Below are positions 16,140 to 24,591 of a DNA stretch of 64,000 nt, piece after piece. This stretch comes from Sphingopyxis macrogoltabida (lineage in GTDB: Bacteria; Pseudomonadota; Alphaproteobacteria; Sphingomonadales; Sphingomonadaceae), in the NCBI RefSeq assembly GCF_001307295.1, contig NZ_CP012700.1:4693880-4757879 (forward strand), in the 5' to 3' direction. Below the pieces are notes generated by a model. It was not told the DNA's origin. It saw only the letters and a program-made list of their open reading frames with translations, and did not search any database. Every line of letters begins with the position of its first letter. Within the stretch, counting starts at the first letter, position 1. A program made the position numbers and the translations under genes.

Positions 16140-17227
16140 TTGCGAAACTCGCGGCGGGTGACGGGAACGTCGCGCCCCTGCCGAGCCAGGGTGCGGAGGA
16201 TGCCCTCGCGGATGCCGCGGTCGGCGACGCCGACGCGCGCCGCTGGCCACAGGTCGATGATGCTTTCGAGGATCGCGCAGCCCGCGACCACCAGGTCGGC
16301 GCGCTCGCGGCCGATGCAGGCGATTTCGGAGCGGTCGGCGATGCTCGCGTCGGCGAGGCGGCGGCTGATCTCGCGCATCGCGTCCGATGGCACGACCAGC
16401 CCGTCGACCGCGCGCCGGTCGTAGCGCGGCAGGTCGAGGAAGACGCTGGCGAGCGTCGTCACCGTGCCGCTGGTGCCGAGCAGGCGCAGTGGTTGCCCTG
16501 CAAAACGTTCGGCGCGGCCGGCGAAGGCGGCGAACGCCTCGCGCGTCACTTCGCGCATCTGCGCATAGGCGGCCTGCCGCGCGGCAAGGCTGTCCTCGGC
16601 GGCGGGGGCATGTTCGGTGAGCGACACGACGCCCCACGGAACGCTGATCCAGTCGCGGATCATAACGTCGTCGTCCGACGCGTCGATGCGCATCAGCTCG
16701 GTCGAGCCGCCGCCAATGTCGAAGATCAGCGCCGGGCCGTCGCCTGCCTCCATCAGATTGTGGCAGCCGAGCACCGCGAGCTTCGCTTCTTCGGCGGCGG
16801 AAATGATGTCGAGCGCGATGCCGGTCTCGCGCTTCACCCGTTCGGCGAGTTCCTCGCCGTTGCTGGCGCGGCGGCACGCTTCGGTGGCGACCGCGCGCGA
16901 CAGGGTGACGTGGCGGCGGCGCAGCTTGTCGGCGCAGACCGACAGTGCAGCGACGGTGCGGTCCATCGCCGCCTGGCTGATCCGGCCGCTCCCGTGCAGC
17001 CCCTCGCCAAGGCGGACGATGCGCGAAAAGGCGTCGATGACGACCAGTTCGCCGCCCTGCGGGCGCGCGATCAGCAGCCGGCAATTGTTGGTCCCGAGAT
17101 CGATGGCGGCATAGGTGCGCGGCCGATGGATCGGCACGGGCCGCGATTCGGCACCTGCCTTGCTCTGTCCTCTCGCCGCCGGCACGGGCCGCGGCGATCG
17201 CCCCGAAGGCGCTGCCATTTGCCGCAT
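16136..17227 (-). CDS. Ppx/GppA family phosphatase
   Basis: A 363-aa member of the ASKHA fold that hydrolyses polyphosphate and/or pppGpp. Visible are phosphate loop 1 YAAIDLGTNNCRLLIARP, the catalytic segment with VATEACRRASN, phosphate loop 2 LIFDIGGGSTEL and the adenosine-like GTSGTVTTLA motif. It lacks the C-terminal HD-like extension of long Ppx enzymes. ATG 17227 was chosen because upstream codons look non-coding; Met at 17218 is another option. It is the first gene of the pair with rlmE. Ppx and GppA cannot be separated from sequence alone. Confidence 0.88.
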   Translation of the reverse strand: MRQMAAPSGRSPRPVPAARGQSKAGAESRPVPIHRPRTYAAIDLGTNNCRLLIARPQGGELVVIDAFSRIVRLGEGLHGSGRISQAAMDRTVAALSVCADKLRRRHVTLSRAVATEACRRASNGEELAERVKRETGIALDIISAAEEAKLAVLGCHNLMEAGDGPALIFDIGGGSTELMRIDASDDDVMIRDWISVPWGVVSLTEHAPAAEDSLAARQAAYAQMREVTREAFAAFAGRAERFAGQPLRLLGTSGTVTTLASVFLDLPRYDRRAVDGLVVPSDAMREISRRLADASIADRSEIACIGRERADLVVAGCAILESIIDLWPAARVGVADRGIREGILRTLARQGRDVPVTRREFRK

Positions 17228-17347
17228 GGCTAGTATGACCTGTCCAAATCTCACGCGCCTGCAAGACCGCAGGCGTGCACTTGGGCGCGAGATTAGGCTT
17301 CCGGCCACCTAATGGCAAGCCCGGCCCCCGTTCGGGCGGGCGCAAGC

Positions 17348-17378
17348 AAAACCCCGCCCGGCGCAGGCCGGACGGGGC
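17348..17378 (-). terminator. Rho-independent terminator of the glycine-zipper gene
   Basis: On the minus strand: GCCCCGTCCGGC, CTGC loop, GCCGGGCGGGG, then TTTT. It sits 38 bp after the stop codon. Confidence 0.8.
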
Positions 17379-17416
17379 AAAGGAGGATATAAGGTTATTG
17401 GAGCTAGGGTCAGCCC

Positions 17417-17824
17417 TTAACGGCAGCCGTCATTGCCCTTGTCGATGGCGCGGCCGGCGAGGGCGCCGACGGCACCGCCGATGATCGTGCCGACCGTACG
17501 GTCGCCGCGGCCGGCGATTTCGTGGCCGGCAAGGCCGCCCGCAACCGCACCGATGATCGTGCCGCCGGTGCCGTTGTCGCACTGGCGATAGCGACGGTTG
17601 TCGTAGCGGTTGTTGTAATAGCGACGATCGTTCCGATAATCGCGGCGGTCGGCGCGGCGATCGTAACGACGGTCATAGCGGCGGTCGTTCCGGTCATAGC
17701 GCACGTCATAGCTCGAATAGCCGTTGCGGTCGTAATAGCCGTTCTGCGCCGCGGCAGGTGTTGCCAAGCCCAGCGTCGCGGTGGACATCAGGGCGGCGAT
17801 CGAGAGAGTCACCATCTTTTTCAT
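17417..17824 (-). CDS. glycine-zipper 2TM-domain envelope protein
   Basis: A 135-aa exported protein: signal peptide MKKMVTLSIAALMSTATLGLATPAAAQ; a Tyr/Asp/Arg-rich linker with repeated YDRR and RNDRRY units; and a C-terminal glycine zipper (GTIIGAVAGGLAGHEIAG and VGTIIGGAVGALAGRAIDKG) of the Rick_17kDa/SlyB-like class. Such domains sit in or on the outer membrane. No lipobox cysteine is seen, so it is probably not a lipoprotein. AGGAG precedes the ATG by 7 nt. Function unknown; relatives respond to envelope stress. Confidence 0.85.
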   Translation of the reverse strand: MKKMVTLSIAALMSTATLGLATPAAAQNGYYDRNGYSSYDVRYDRNDRRYDRRYDRRADRRDYRNDRRYYNNRYDNRRYRQCDNGTGGTIIGAVAGGLAGHEIAGRGDRTVGTIIGGAVGALAGRAIDKGNDGCR

Positions 17825-17988
17825 CGTCGTTCTCCTTCTTTCGTCGTTTGGCCCTTCAGGGCTGTGGTCGATGAAGGGGTTATGGGTGATTCGTCTTGAG
17901 CCAAGTCTGAACACGGCTGTTGGCTGGCGTTCAGCTTTGCGGGGCTCGGCGCTTCCCTTTCGCGGGCAGGCATTCTACGCCCCCGGCG

Positions 17989-18990
17989 ATGCGCCGCCTG
18001 CTTCCCGCCGTCCTGATCTTCCTTGCGCTCGGGCCGGTCCCCGGCACGCATCTGCGTTTCCCGGAAACCGATCTTACCGAGCGCGTCGCAGTGCGTCCGC
18101 TGCGCTTTGCGGCAGGCGGGGATGGATCGCTGCGGTTCGTGCGCGGCTGGCACCTGACCAGCCCGCACAGCTATTTCGGCGGCTTCTCCGCGGTCGCGCG
18201 AATCGGTCCCGGCCGCTTCCAGCTTGTCGGCGACAATGGCTATTGGACGCGGCTGACGCTGACCCCCGGCGGGCAGCCGAGCCGGTTTCGCATCGCGCCC
18301 CTCCCCACCCCCGACGGCCGCCCGCGCCGCAAGTCGATGATCGATGCCGAGGCGATGGTATTCGATCCGGCGAGCGGGAAGAGCTGGATCGCGCTCGAGG
18401 GGATCAATCAGGTCTGGCGTCTCGATGCCCGCCTTGGCGCAATCGAATCGCGCCGCAAACTGCCGGGGCAGCCGAACTGGCCGATCAACCGCGGGCCCGA
18501 GGCGATGGCGCGGCTCGCCGACGGGCGGACGGTGGTTTTTTCAGAGGATGCCGACGACGACCCGCGCGGGCGCGAAGCTTTGCTCTATATTGGCGACCCG
18601 GCGGCGCCCGGACCGGCACCGGTTCGCTTCTTCTATAGCTCGGGCGGCAGGGGGCTGGTCAGCGATGCCGCGGCGCTGCCCGACGGGCGAATCCTGCTCG
18701 TCCACCGCCGGCTCGGCTTCGACCCAGTGTTCACGACGATCCTCGCGGTTCTCGATCCCGCCGATATCGGCAAGGATGCCGTGGTCGGCGCGCGCGCGAT
18801 CGGCCGCGTGCCGCGGCTGCTGGCCGAAAATTACGAAGGGGCGGCGGTGGCGGTCGAACAGGGGCGCACCTGGCTCTGGCTCGTGTCCGACGACAATTTC
18901 AACCTGTGGCAGCGCAGCCTGCTGCTGCAGTTCGAACTCGTCGGCCTGCCGCCCAAAAAGACGCCGGACAGCAAAAAGGCCGCGCGGTAA
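17989..18990 (+). CDS. esterase-like activity of phytase family protein
   Basis: A 333-aa exported protein (signal peptide MRRLLPAVLIFLALGPVPGTHL). The body has beta-propeller-like repeats: GGFSAVARIGPGRFQLVGDNGYW, SMIDAEAMVFDPASGKSWIALEGINQVWRL, GPEAMARLADGRTVVFSED and the closing NYEGAAVAVEQGRTWLWLVSDDNFNLWQRSLLLQF, typical of the phytase-esterase domain. Substrate unknown; a phosphoester or ester in the periplasm is inferred. Its last codons overlap the terminator serving rpmB from the other strand. Confidence 0.85.
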   Translation: MRRLLPAVLIFLALGPVPGTHLRFPETDLTERVAVRPLRFAAGGDGSLRFVRGWHLTSPHSYFGGFSAVARIGPGRFQLVGDNGYWTRLTLTPGGQPSRFRIAPLPTPDGRPRRKSMIDAEAMVFDPASGKSWIALEGINQVWRLDARLGAIESRRKLPGQPNWPINRGPEAMARLADGRTVVFSEDADDDPRGREALLYIGDPAAPGPAPVRFFYSSGGRGLVSDAAALPDGRILLVHRRLGFDPVFTTILAVLDPADIGKDAVVGARAIGRVPRLLAENYEGAAVAVEQGRTWLWLVSDDNFNLWQRSLLLQFELVGLPPKKTPDSKKAAR

Positions 18991-19001
18991 TCCGGCGGCC
19001 T
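18977..19001 (-). terminator. Rho-independent terminator of rpmB
   Basis: Minus-strand hairpin with AGGCCGC and GCGGCCT arms followed by a T-run at 18973-18977. It lies inside the last codons of the convergent phytase-like gene. Confidence 0.7.
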
Positions 19002-19027
19002 GATTGCATCGGCGATGCGAGAAAAGC

Positions 19028-19321
19028 TTAGGCGGCCTTTTCAGCCAGCTTCTTCGCAACTTCCTTCTTCAGCTTGCGCGCCGAAGCCGACAGCTGGTCG
19101 TCGCCGGCCTTGAGCAGCCAGTTGTCGAGACCGCCATTATGCTCGACCGTGCGCAGGCCGTGGGTCGACACGCGCAGCTTCACGCCCTTGCCGAGCGCGT
19201 CCGAGAGCAAAGTCACATTCTGCAGGTTGGGCAGGAAGGTGCGCTTGGTCTTGTTGTTGGCGTGGCTGACATTGTGGCCAACCTGGCGGCCCTTGCCGGT
19301 CAGTTCGCAGATGCGCGACAT
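19028..19321 (-). CDS. rpmB: 50S ribosomal protein L28
   Basis: A 97-aa protein with the L28 signature [34 protein letters not shown] and the alphaproteobacterial-length Lys/Ala-rich C-terminus. It is a component of the large subunit. Transcribed alone on the minus strand from a promoter at 19416-19444, divergent from tadA, with its own terminator. Confidence 0.98.
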   Translation of the reverse strand: MSRICELTGKGRQVGHNVSHANNKTKRTFLPNLQNVTLLSDALGKGVKLRVSTHGLRTVEHNGGLDNWLLKAGDDQLSASARKLKKEVAKKLAEKAA

Positions 19322-19415
19322 GATGCTCTTCCTCGTCAAAAAAATTTCGGGTCGGCGTCCGGGCGCTTCCCGCAAAACGGGGAAGGACAGGTCCGGATGG
19401 GCCGGGAAAGGCGCG

Positions 19416-19444
19416 CGCTTATCGGCTTGCCGGGGATTCGTCAA
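19416..19444 (-). promoter_or_regulatory. sigma70-type promoter of rpmB
   Basis: On the minus strand: TTGACG, exact 17-bp spacer, TAAGCG. The predicted leader is about 90 nt. Confidence 0.65.
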
Positions 19445-19461
19445 GGGATTAGCGGGGAAGC

Positions 19462-19917
19462 ATGTCCCGTTTCCCGCTGCCCGAACCGATGCGCCGCGCG
19501 CTCGATCTCGCTCGGATTGCCGCCGATTGGGGCGAAGTGCCCGTCGGCGCCGTGATCGTCAAGGACGGCGCGATCATCGCCGAAGGGCATAACCGCCCGC
19601 GCGAATCGGCCGATCCGACCGCGCATGCCGAAATCGTCGCGATTCGTGCCGCGGCGGCAAAACTCGGCAACGAGCGACTCGACGGCTGCGATCTGTTTGT
19701 GACGCTCGAACCCTGCGCCATGTGCGCCGGGGCGATCGCCCATGCCCGCATCGCGCGGCTCTATTATGGCGCCGACGATCCGAAGGGCGGCGCGGTCGTC
19801 CACGGCCCGCGTATTTTTGCGCAGCCGACGGTTCATCACCGGCCGGAGATTTATGAGGGGCTCGGCGCGGGGGAGGCAGCAACTTTGCTGCGGGATTTTT
19901 TTGCAGCGCGGCGGTGA
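19462..19917 (+). CDS. tadA: tRNA-specific adenosine deaminase
   Basis: A 151-aa zinc deaminase that converts A34 to inosine in tRNA-Arg(ACG). The HAE motif (TAHAEIVAI, with catalytic Glu) and PCAMC ([10 protein letters not shown]) zinc ligands are present, as is the [10 protein letters not shown] loop typical of TadA rather than cytosine or guanine deaminases. It is divergent from rpmB across a short gap that contains the rpmB promoter. Confidence 0.92.
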   Translation: MSRFPLPEPMRRALDLARIAADWGEVPVGAVIVKDGAIIAEGHNRPRESADPTAHAEIVAIRAAAAKLGNERLDGCDLFVTLEPCAMCAGAIAHARIARLYYGADDPKGGAVVHGPRIFAQPTVHHRPEIYEGLGAGEAATLLRDFFAARR

Positions 19918-19963
19918 TGCGGGAAGGGCCGCTTTGGGGTGGGAAGCGGACATTCCACTTACA

Positions 19964-20052
19964 GTGTACCCCGGCGAAAGCCGGGGCCCAGGGCGTTGGA
20001 AAGCCAAGGTTGCGCTATGGCGCTCTGGGCCCCGGCTTTCGCCGGGGTGTAC
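19964..20052. repeat. REP-like inverted repeat, family D
   Basis: Arms GTGTACCCCGGCGAAAGCCG and CGGCTTTCGCCGGGGTGTAC, with an inner GGGCCC-containing pair (GGGCCCAGGGCG / CGCTCTGGGCCC). It lies between tadA and the convergent sirtuin gene. Confidence 0.8.
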
Positions 20053-20093
20053 GTCAGCTATGTCCACAACCGGCCGAAAGCAGCCGCGCGGCA

Positions 20094-20795
20094 TTAGCTT
20101 AGCATCTCTGCCACCCACCCCGGCACCAGCGCGGTCGCCGGTCCGTGGTGGGCTTCGTCGAACCAGTGGCTGCCCTGGCTCGGCTCCATATTGAGTTCGA
20201 GCGTCCGGGCGCCCGCCGCGCGTGCTTCCCGGACGAAGCCCGCGGCGGGATAGACGGCGCCCGAGGTGCCGATTGATACGAACAGGTCGGTGCGATTGAG
20301 GGCGCGGTAGATATCCTCCATATGATAGGGCATCTCGCCGAACCAGACGACGTCGGGGCGGAGGTGGCCGGAGGTGCCGCACGCCGGGCAGGCGGGGGCC
20401 TCGCCGAGCGGGCCCAGCCAGTCGCTGCGCGCATCGCAGGCGGTGCACCACGCCTTCAGATGCTCGCCGTGCATATGGAGCAGCCGCTTTGCTCCCGCGC
20501 GCTCGTGGAGGTCGTCGACATTCTGCGTCACGATGAGCAATTCGCCCCGCCATTCGGCATCGAGCCGCGCGAGCGCCGCGTGCGCGGCATTGGGCTCTTT
20601 CGTCTGGATCGCCGCGCGCCGCATGTCGTAGAAGCGCTGGACCAGCGCCGGATCGCGCGCGAACGCCTCGGGCGTCGCGACATCCTCGACGCGGTGCTGC
20701 TCCCATAGACCGCCGCCGTCGCGGAAGGTGTCGATGCCGCTTTCGGCCGACACGCCGGCGCCGGTCAGGATGACGATATTGTGGATGTCCTTCAT
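20094..20795 (-). CDS. cobB: NAD-dependent protein deacylase (sirtuin)
   Basis: A 233-aa class III sirtuin that removes acyl groups from lysines with NAD. Visible are GAGVSAESGIDTFRD, TQNVDDLHERAG, the catalytic His in HMHGEHL, zinc cysteines in CTACDA and CPACG, and IGTSGAVYPAAGF. The FYDMRR segment supplies the YxxR pair typical of sirtuin 5-like desuccinylases. No close operon partner; it faces dapB. Confidence 0.93.
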   Translation of the reverse strand: MKDIHNIVILTGAGVSAESGIDTFRDGGGLWEQHRVEDVATPEAFARDPALVQRFYDMRRAAIQTKEPNAAHAALARLDAEWRGELLIVTQNVDDLHERAGAKRLLHMHGEHLKAWCTACDARSDWLGPLGEAPACPACGTSGHLRPDVVWFGEMPYHMEDIYRALNRTDLFVSIGTSGAVYPAAGFVREARAAGARTLELNMEPSQGSHWFDEAHHGPATALVPGWVAEMLS

Positions 20796-20838
20796 CGCCC
20801 CACCCTATCCGTCCGACTCTCCGTCTTCACCCCTTTTT

Positions 20839-20912
20839 CGTCACCCCGGACTTGATCCGGGGTCCAGGCAAGGTTTGTCGTCATGGATCCCGGATCAAGT
20901 CCGGGATGACGA
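20839..20912. repeat. REP-like inverted repeat, family B copy 2
   Basis: Arms CGTCACCCCGGACTTGATCC and GGATCAAGTCCGGGATGACG, the same as at 15286-15359, with a different centre. It lies in the divergent gap between the sirtuin gene and dapB. Confidence 0.8.
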
Positions 20913-20985
20913 GCCTGGGTTCGCGACATCTCGACTTCGCTCGATGCGAACGGCTAAGGGGAGCGGACAGAAGAGGGGACGCATC

Positions 20986-21711
20986 ATGACCAGCATCGGC
21001 ATTATCGGCAGCGAAGGCCGGATGGGCGTCGCGCTCGCCGCCGCGATCGCCGAAGCGGGGCAGCAGCGGCTGGGCATCGACAAGGGCGGCGACGTCGCGG
21101 CGCTCGCTGCCGACGCCGGGGTGCTCGTCGATTTCTCGTCGCCCGCCGCGCTCGAAGCGACGCTCGATGCGTGTATCGCGGCGGGGACACCGATCGTCAT
21201 CGGCACGACGGGGCTCGAGGAACGCCATCACTGGCTGATCGACGAGGCGGCAAAGGATGTCGCGGTGCTTCAGACGGGCAATACCTCGCTCGGCGTCACC
21301 CTGCTCGCGCATCTGGTGCGCGAGGCCGCGGCGCGGCTCGGCGCCGACTGGGATATCGAAGTGCTAGAAATGCATCACCGGATGAAGGTCGACGCGCCGA
21401 GCGGCACCGCGCTGCTGCTCGGGCAGGCGGCAGCCGAAGGGCGCGGGATCAGCCTCGACACATGTTCCGAACGCGGCCGCGATGGTCTCACCGGCGCGCG
21501 CGGGCATGGCAAGATCGGCTTCGCAAGCCTGCGCGGCGGCACCGTCGCGGGCGACCATGACGTGATTTTCGCGGGCTCCGAGGAAATGATCACCCTGTCG
21601 CACCGCGCCGAAAACCGGATGATCTTCGCGCGCGGGGCGGTGCGCGCGGCGCTGTGGCTGATCCAGCAGCCATCGGGACGCTACACGATGCCCGAAGTGC
21701 TGGGACTCTGA
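20986..21711 (+). CDS. dapB: 4-hydroxy-tetrahydrodipicolinate reductase
   Basis: A 241-aa enzyme of the lysine/meso-diaminopimelate pathway that reduces HTPA to tetrahydrodipicolinate with NAD(P)H. Visible are the dinucleotide loop IGSEGRMG at the N-terminus, GTTGLEE, and the catalytic/substrate motif EMHHRMKVDAPSGTALLLG (His pair, Lys, SGTA). The ATG giving MTSIGIIG fits the family start. Monocistronic. Confidence 0.96.
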   Translation: MTSIGIIGSEGRMGVALAAAIAEAGQQRLGIDKGGDVAALAADAGVLVDFSSPAALEATLDACIAAGTPIVIGTTGLEERHHWLIDEAAKDVAVLQTGNTSLGVTLLAHLVREAAARLGADWDIEVLEMHHRMKVDAPSGTALLLGQAAAEGRGISLDTCSERGRDGLTGARGHGKIGFASLRGGTVAGDHDVIFAGSEEMITLSHRAENRMIFARGAVRAALWLIQQPSGRYTMPEVLGL

Positions 21712-21719
21712 CTGCCCGC

Positions 21720-21747
21720 TTGCCTGCACGCTCTCCCCGTGTATTAT
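21720..21747 (+). promoter_or_regulatory. promoter of the M48 protease gene
   Basis: TTGCCT, 16-bp spacer, TATTAT, about 27 bp before the start codon. A GGAGG Shine-Dalgarno follows. Confidence 0.45.
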
Positions 21748-21773
21748 AAAAACAATACAGTTGGAGGACCGCC

Positions 21774-22952
21774 ATGAGTTTCGACCCCGCCGCTGCAACC
21801 AGGGCCTATATCGACGGGCTCGGGCCCGAAGCGCTTGCGAAGGCCGCATCCTATACCGTCGGCAGCGAATGGCTGGGCTTCTGGGGCGTCGTCGTTGCCG
21901 GGCTCGTTACCCTGCTCTTCGTGCGCCTGCGCATTCTCGACCGGCTCGACGCGCGGCTCGCGAAGCGCGGCTGGGCGATGCGCACCTTCCTGCTCTGCGC
22001 CGCCTTCATGCTGCTTTCGGCGCTCGTCACGCTGCCGTGGGATATCTATACGGGCTGGTGGCGCGAAACCGCCTATGGCCGGACCAGTCAGCCGCTCGGC
22101 GATTATCTCGGGCAAGGGGCGATCGGCATCGCAATCACCGCGCTGTTCGGGGGGCTGTTCTTCCTCGGCATCTATGCGCTGATCCGCCGCGCCGGAAAAC
22201 GCTGGTGGATCTGGTCGGGCGGTCTCGCCGCTTTCGCCATTTCGGCGATGCTGCTCCTGTCGCCGATCATGATCGAGCCGCTGTTCAACGATTACAAGCC
22301 GGTGCCCGCGGGGCCGGTGCGCGACGCGCTTGTCGTGCAGGCGAAGGATGCCGGGATCGAGCCCGATCGCATCTATATGTTCGACGGCTCGCGCCAGTCG
22401 AACAATTTCACCGCCAACGTGTCAGGGCTTGGCCATTCGGCGCGCATCGCGATTTCGGACGTCGCGATCAAGGGCGCGTCGCTCGACGAGGTGCGGGCGG
22501 TGACGGGGCACGAGATCGGCCATTATGTGCTCGGGCACATCTGGATCATCGTGATCGTTTTCTCGCTGCTCGCGATCCTGCTCTTCTTCCTTGCCGACCG
22601 GCTGTTCCCGCGCATCGCGCGCGCGTTCGGCAGCGATGCGGCGATCGGCGACCCGCGCGGATTCCCGGTGATGATGTTCATCCTCTCGCTCTTCGCCTTC
22701 CTCGCGCAGCCCGTACAGAACACGCTGTCGCGCCTCGACGAGAGTTCGGCCGATGCCTATTCGCTGAAGACGGTGAACCTGCCCGACGCGCTCGCGAGCG
22801 CGCTCGTCAAGACCGCCGAATATCGTAACCCGCGCCCGAACGCGGTCGAGGAGTTTCTCTTTTATTCGCATCCCTCGGTCGAGCGCCGGGTGCGCGCCGG
22901 AATGGACTGGAAAGCCGCGCATCCGGCCGGAGCGGCGACGCCCGCGCGATGA
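21774..22952 (+). CDS. M48 (Ste24/CAAX-type) membrane metalloprotease
   Basis: A 392-aa integral-membrane zinc protease. Several hydrophobic helices (about 36-52, 68-90, 113-135, 145-165) precede the HEIGH zinc motif at 246-250; two more helices (255-275, 298-312) follow, and the third ligand lies in ESSAD (323-327). This is the Ste24/CAAX prenyl protease 1 architecture. Bacteria lack CAAX prenylation, so membrane-protein quality control is the likelier role (inference). It overlaps nth by 4 bp. Confidence 0.92.
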   Translation: MSFDPAAATRAYIDGLGPEALAKAASYTVGSEWLGFWGVVVAGLVTLLFVRLRILDRLDARLAKRGWAMRTFLLCAAFMLLSALVTLPWDIYTGWWRETAYGRTSQPLGDYLGQGAIGIAITALFGGLFFLGIYALIRRAGKRWWIWSGGLAAFAISAMLLLSPIMIEPLFNDYKPVPAGPVRDALVVQAKDAGIEPDRIYMFDGSRQSNNFTANVSGLGHSARIAISDVAIKGASLDEVRAVTGHEIGHYVLGHIWIIVIVFSLLAILLFFLADRLFPRIARAFGSDAAIGDPRGFPVMMFILSLFAFLAQPVQNTLSRLDESSADAYSLKTVNLPDALASALVKTAEYRNPRPNAVEEFLFYSHPSVERRVRAGMDWKAAHPAGAATPAR

Positions 22953-23605
22953 AAAAGGCCGATATCTTCGAATTCTACCGCCGCCTCGCCGAGCTCAACC
23001 CGAGTCCCGAGACCGAGCTGCAGTTCGGCAACACCTATCAATTGCTCGTCGCGGTGGTGCTGTCGGCGCAGGCGACCGACGTCGGGGTGAACAAGGCGAC
23101 AAGGCTGCTGTTCGAGGCGGTGAAGACGCCGCAGCAAATGGTCGACCTTGGCGAAGAGGGCCTCAAACAGCACATCAAGACGATCGGGCTGTTCAATGCC
23201 AAGGCGAAGAACGTCATCGCATTGAGCGAAATCCTCGTCCGCGATTTCGGCGGCGAGGTGCCCGCCGACCGCGACACGCTCGTCGAACTTCCCGGCGTCG
23301 GGCGCAAGACCGCCAATGTCGTGATGAACTGCGCCTTTGGGGCGGAGACCTTCGCGGTCGACACGCATATCTTCCGCGTCGGCAACCGCACCGGCCTGGC
23401 GCCGGGCAAAACGGTGCTCGCGGTCGAAAAGAAGCTCGAGAAGGAAACCCCCGCGCCGTTCCGCGTCGGCGCGCATCACTGGCTGATCCTGCACGGCCGC
23501 TATATCTGCAAGGCGCGCACGCCCGAATGCTGGCGCTGCCCCGTGGACGACCTCTGCCGCTACAAGCCGAAGACGCCGGCGCCGAAAGCGAAGAAGGCGG
23601 CCTGA
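22949..23605 (+). CDS. nth: endonuclease III
   Basis: A 218-aa DNA glycosylase/AP lyase that removes oxidised pyrimidines. Visible are the helix-hairpin-helix LPGVGRKTANVV with catalytic Lys, catalytic Asp in VDTHIFRVGNR, and the 4Fe-4S loop C-x6-C-x2-C-x5-C (CKARTPECWRCPVDDLC). It starts inside the stop of the M48 protease gene (ATGA) and ends in a Lys/Ala-rich tail. Confidence 0.97.
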   Translation: MKKADIFEFYRRLAELNPSPETELQFGNTYQLLVAVVLSAQATDVGVNKATRLLFEAVKTPQQMVDLGEEGLKQHIKTIGLFNAKAKNVIALSEILVRDFGGEVPADRDTLVELPGVGRKTANVVMNCAFGAETFAVDTHIFRVGNRTGLAPGKTVLAVEKKLEKETPAPFRVGAHHWLILHGRYICKARTPECWRCPVDDLCRYKPKTPAPKAKKAA

Positions 23606-23644
23606 CGGGGCAACGAGATTGAGGTGGGGAGCGACACCCTATCA

Positions 23645-23718
23645 TCGTCATCCCCGCGAAAGCGGGGACCCAGCGAGCCGGCGTCGCTACTGGGTCCCCG
23701 CTTTCGCGGGGATGACGA
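23645..23718. repeat. REP-like inverted repeat, family C
   Basis: Arms CGTCATCCCCGCGAAAGCGG and CCGCTTTCGCGGGGATGACG, with inner GGACCCAG / CTGGGTCC. It lies between nth and the convergent bdcA. Confidence 0.85.
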
Positions 23719-23792
23719 AGTGAGGGGTTCAAACGACTGCTAGCACGGGCATCGCGATCGGGGACGGCCGCACAGCCGCCCCCCAACCGCTC

Positions 23793-24506
23793 TCACGCCC
23801 CGAACGCGCCGTCAATCGTGTGCATCGCGCCGGTGACGAAGCCCGCTTCGGGCCCCGCGAGCCAGGCGACCATGCCGGCGACTTCCTCGGGACGGCCGTG
23901 GCGCTTGATCGCCATGAAGCTGTGCATCAGGTCGCGCATCGGGCCGTCCTCGGGATTCGCATCGGTATCGATCGGTCCGGGCTGGACGATGTTGATGGTG
24001 ATCCCGCGCGGCCCGAAATCGCGCGCCAGTCCGCGCGCCATGCCCTGAAGCGCCGATTTGCTCAGCGCATAGGACGCCATGCCGGGGAGCGGCATGCGGT
24101 CGCCGTTGACCGATCCGATGACGATGATCCGCCCGCCCTCGGGCATCTGCCGCGCCGCCTCGACCGACGCATGATAGGGGGCGGTCACATTGACGCGGAT
24201 CAGCCGGTCGACCTCGTCGGGATCGAGGTCGAGCGCGTCGCCGAACAGCGCGAAGCCTGCATTGACGACCAGTATGTCGAGTGGCCCGCTGTCGCGGACG
24301 CGCGCGATCACCGCGTCGCGATCGCCGCTGTCGGTCGGTACCGCGCTGCTGCCGGTTTCGGCTGCGAGCTGCTCCGCCGCCTCACGCGACCCGTTATAGG
24401 TAAAGACGACCCTGGCGCCGTCGGATGCGAAGCGGCGAACGATGGCCGCGCCGATGCCGCGGCTGCCGCCGAGGACCAGAACGGGTTTTCCTTGGAAATC
24501 GGACAT
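23793..24506 (-). CDS. bdcA: SDR protein BdcA-like (cyclic-di-GMP-binding biofilm dispersal)
   Basis: A 237-aa short-chain dehydrogenase. Cofactor loop LVLGGSRGIGAAIVRRF, NAG, catalytic Ser in IGSVNGDRMPLPGMASYALSK with Tyr and Lys; C-terminus AWLAGPEAGFVTGAMHTIDGAFGA. From memory the sequence is strikingly close to E. coli BdcA (YjgI), including the APYHASVEAARQMPEGGRI and GPIDTDANP.......AIKRHG stretches. BdcA is reported to bind cyclic-di-GMP and promote biofilm dispersal. The neighbouring divergent TetR gene matches its partner BdcR, reinforcing the call. Confidence 0.88.
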   Translation of the reverse strand: MSDFQGKPVLVLGGSRGIGAAIVRRFASDGARVVFTYNGSREAAEQLAAETGSSAVPTDSGDRDAVIARVRDSGPLDILVVNAGFALFGDALDLDPDEVDRLIRVNVTAPYHASVEAARQMPEGGRIIVIGSVNGDRMPLPGMASYALSKSALQGMARGLARDFGPRGITINIVQPGPIDTDANPEDGPMRDLMHSFMAIKRHGRPEEVAGMVAWLAGPEAGFVTGAMHTIDGAFGA

Positions 24507-24528
24507 GGGGAGATTCCTTGCTTATTAA

Positions 24529-24544
24529 TGTAGGGGTGATTACA
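24529..24544. promoter_or_regulatory. candidate BdcR operator 1
   Basis: TGTA-N8-TACA. Read on the minus strand it is TGTAAT-N5-CTACA, matching operator 2. It lies 23 bp from the bdcA start. Confidence 0.5.
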
Positions 24545-24575
24545 TAAAACTGGAAAGGCTCTCGTCAAGGTATTT

Positions 24576-24591
24576 TGTAATGGTAACTACA
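24576..24591. promoter_or_regulatory. candidate BdcR operator 2
   Basis: TGTAAT-N5-CTACA inverted repeat, extended to TTTGTA/TACAAA arms, overlapping the bdcR start codon. Same consensus as the site 47 bp away, in opposite orientation. Confidence 0.5.

Noticed and set aside
19964..20052. CRISPR array or integron element
   Set aside because: It is a single two-arm inverted repeat, not a direct-repeat/spacer array, and similar elements recur elsewhere in other families.
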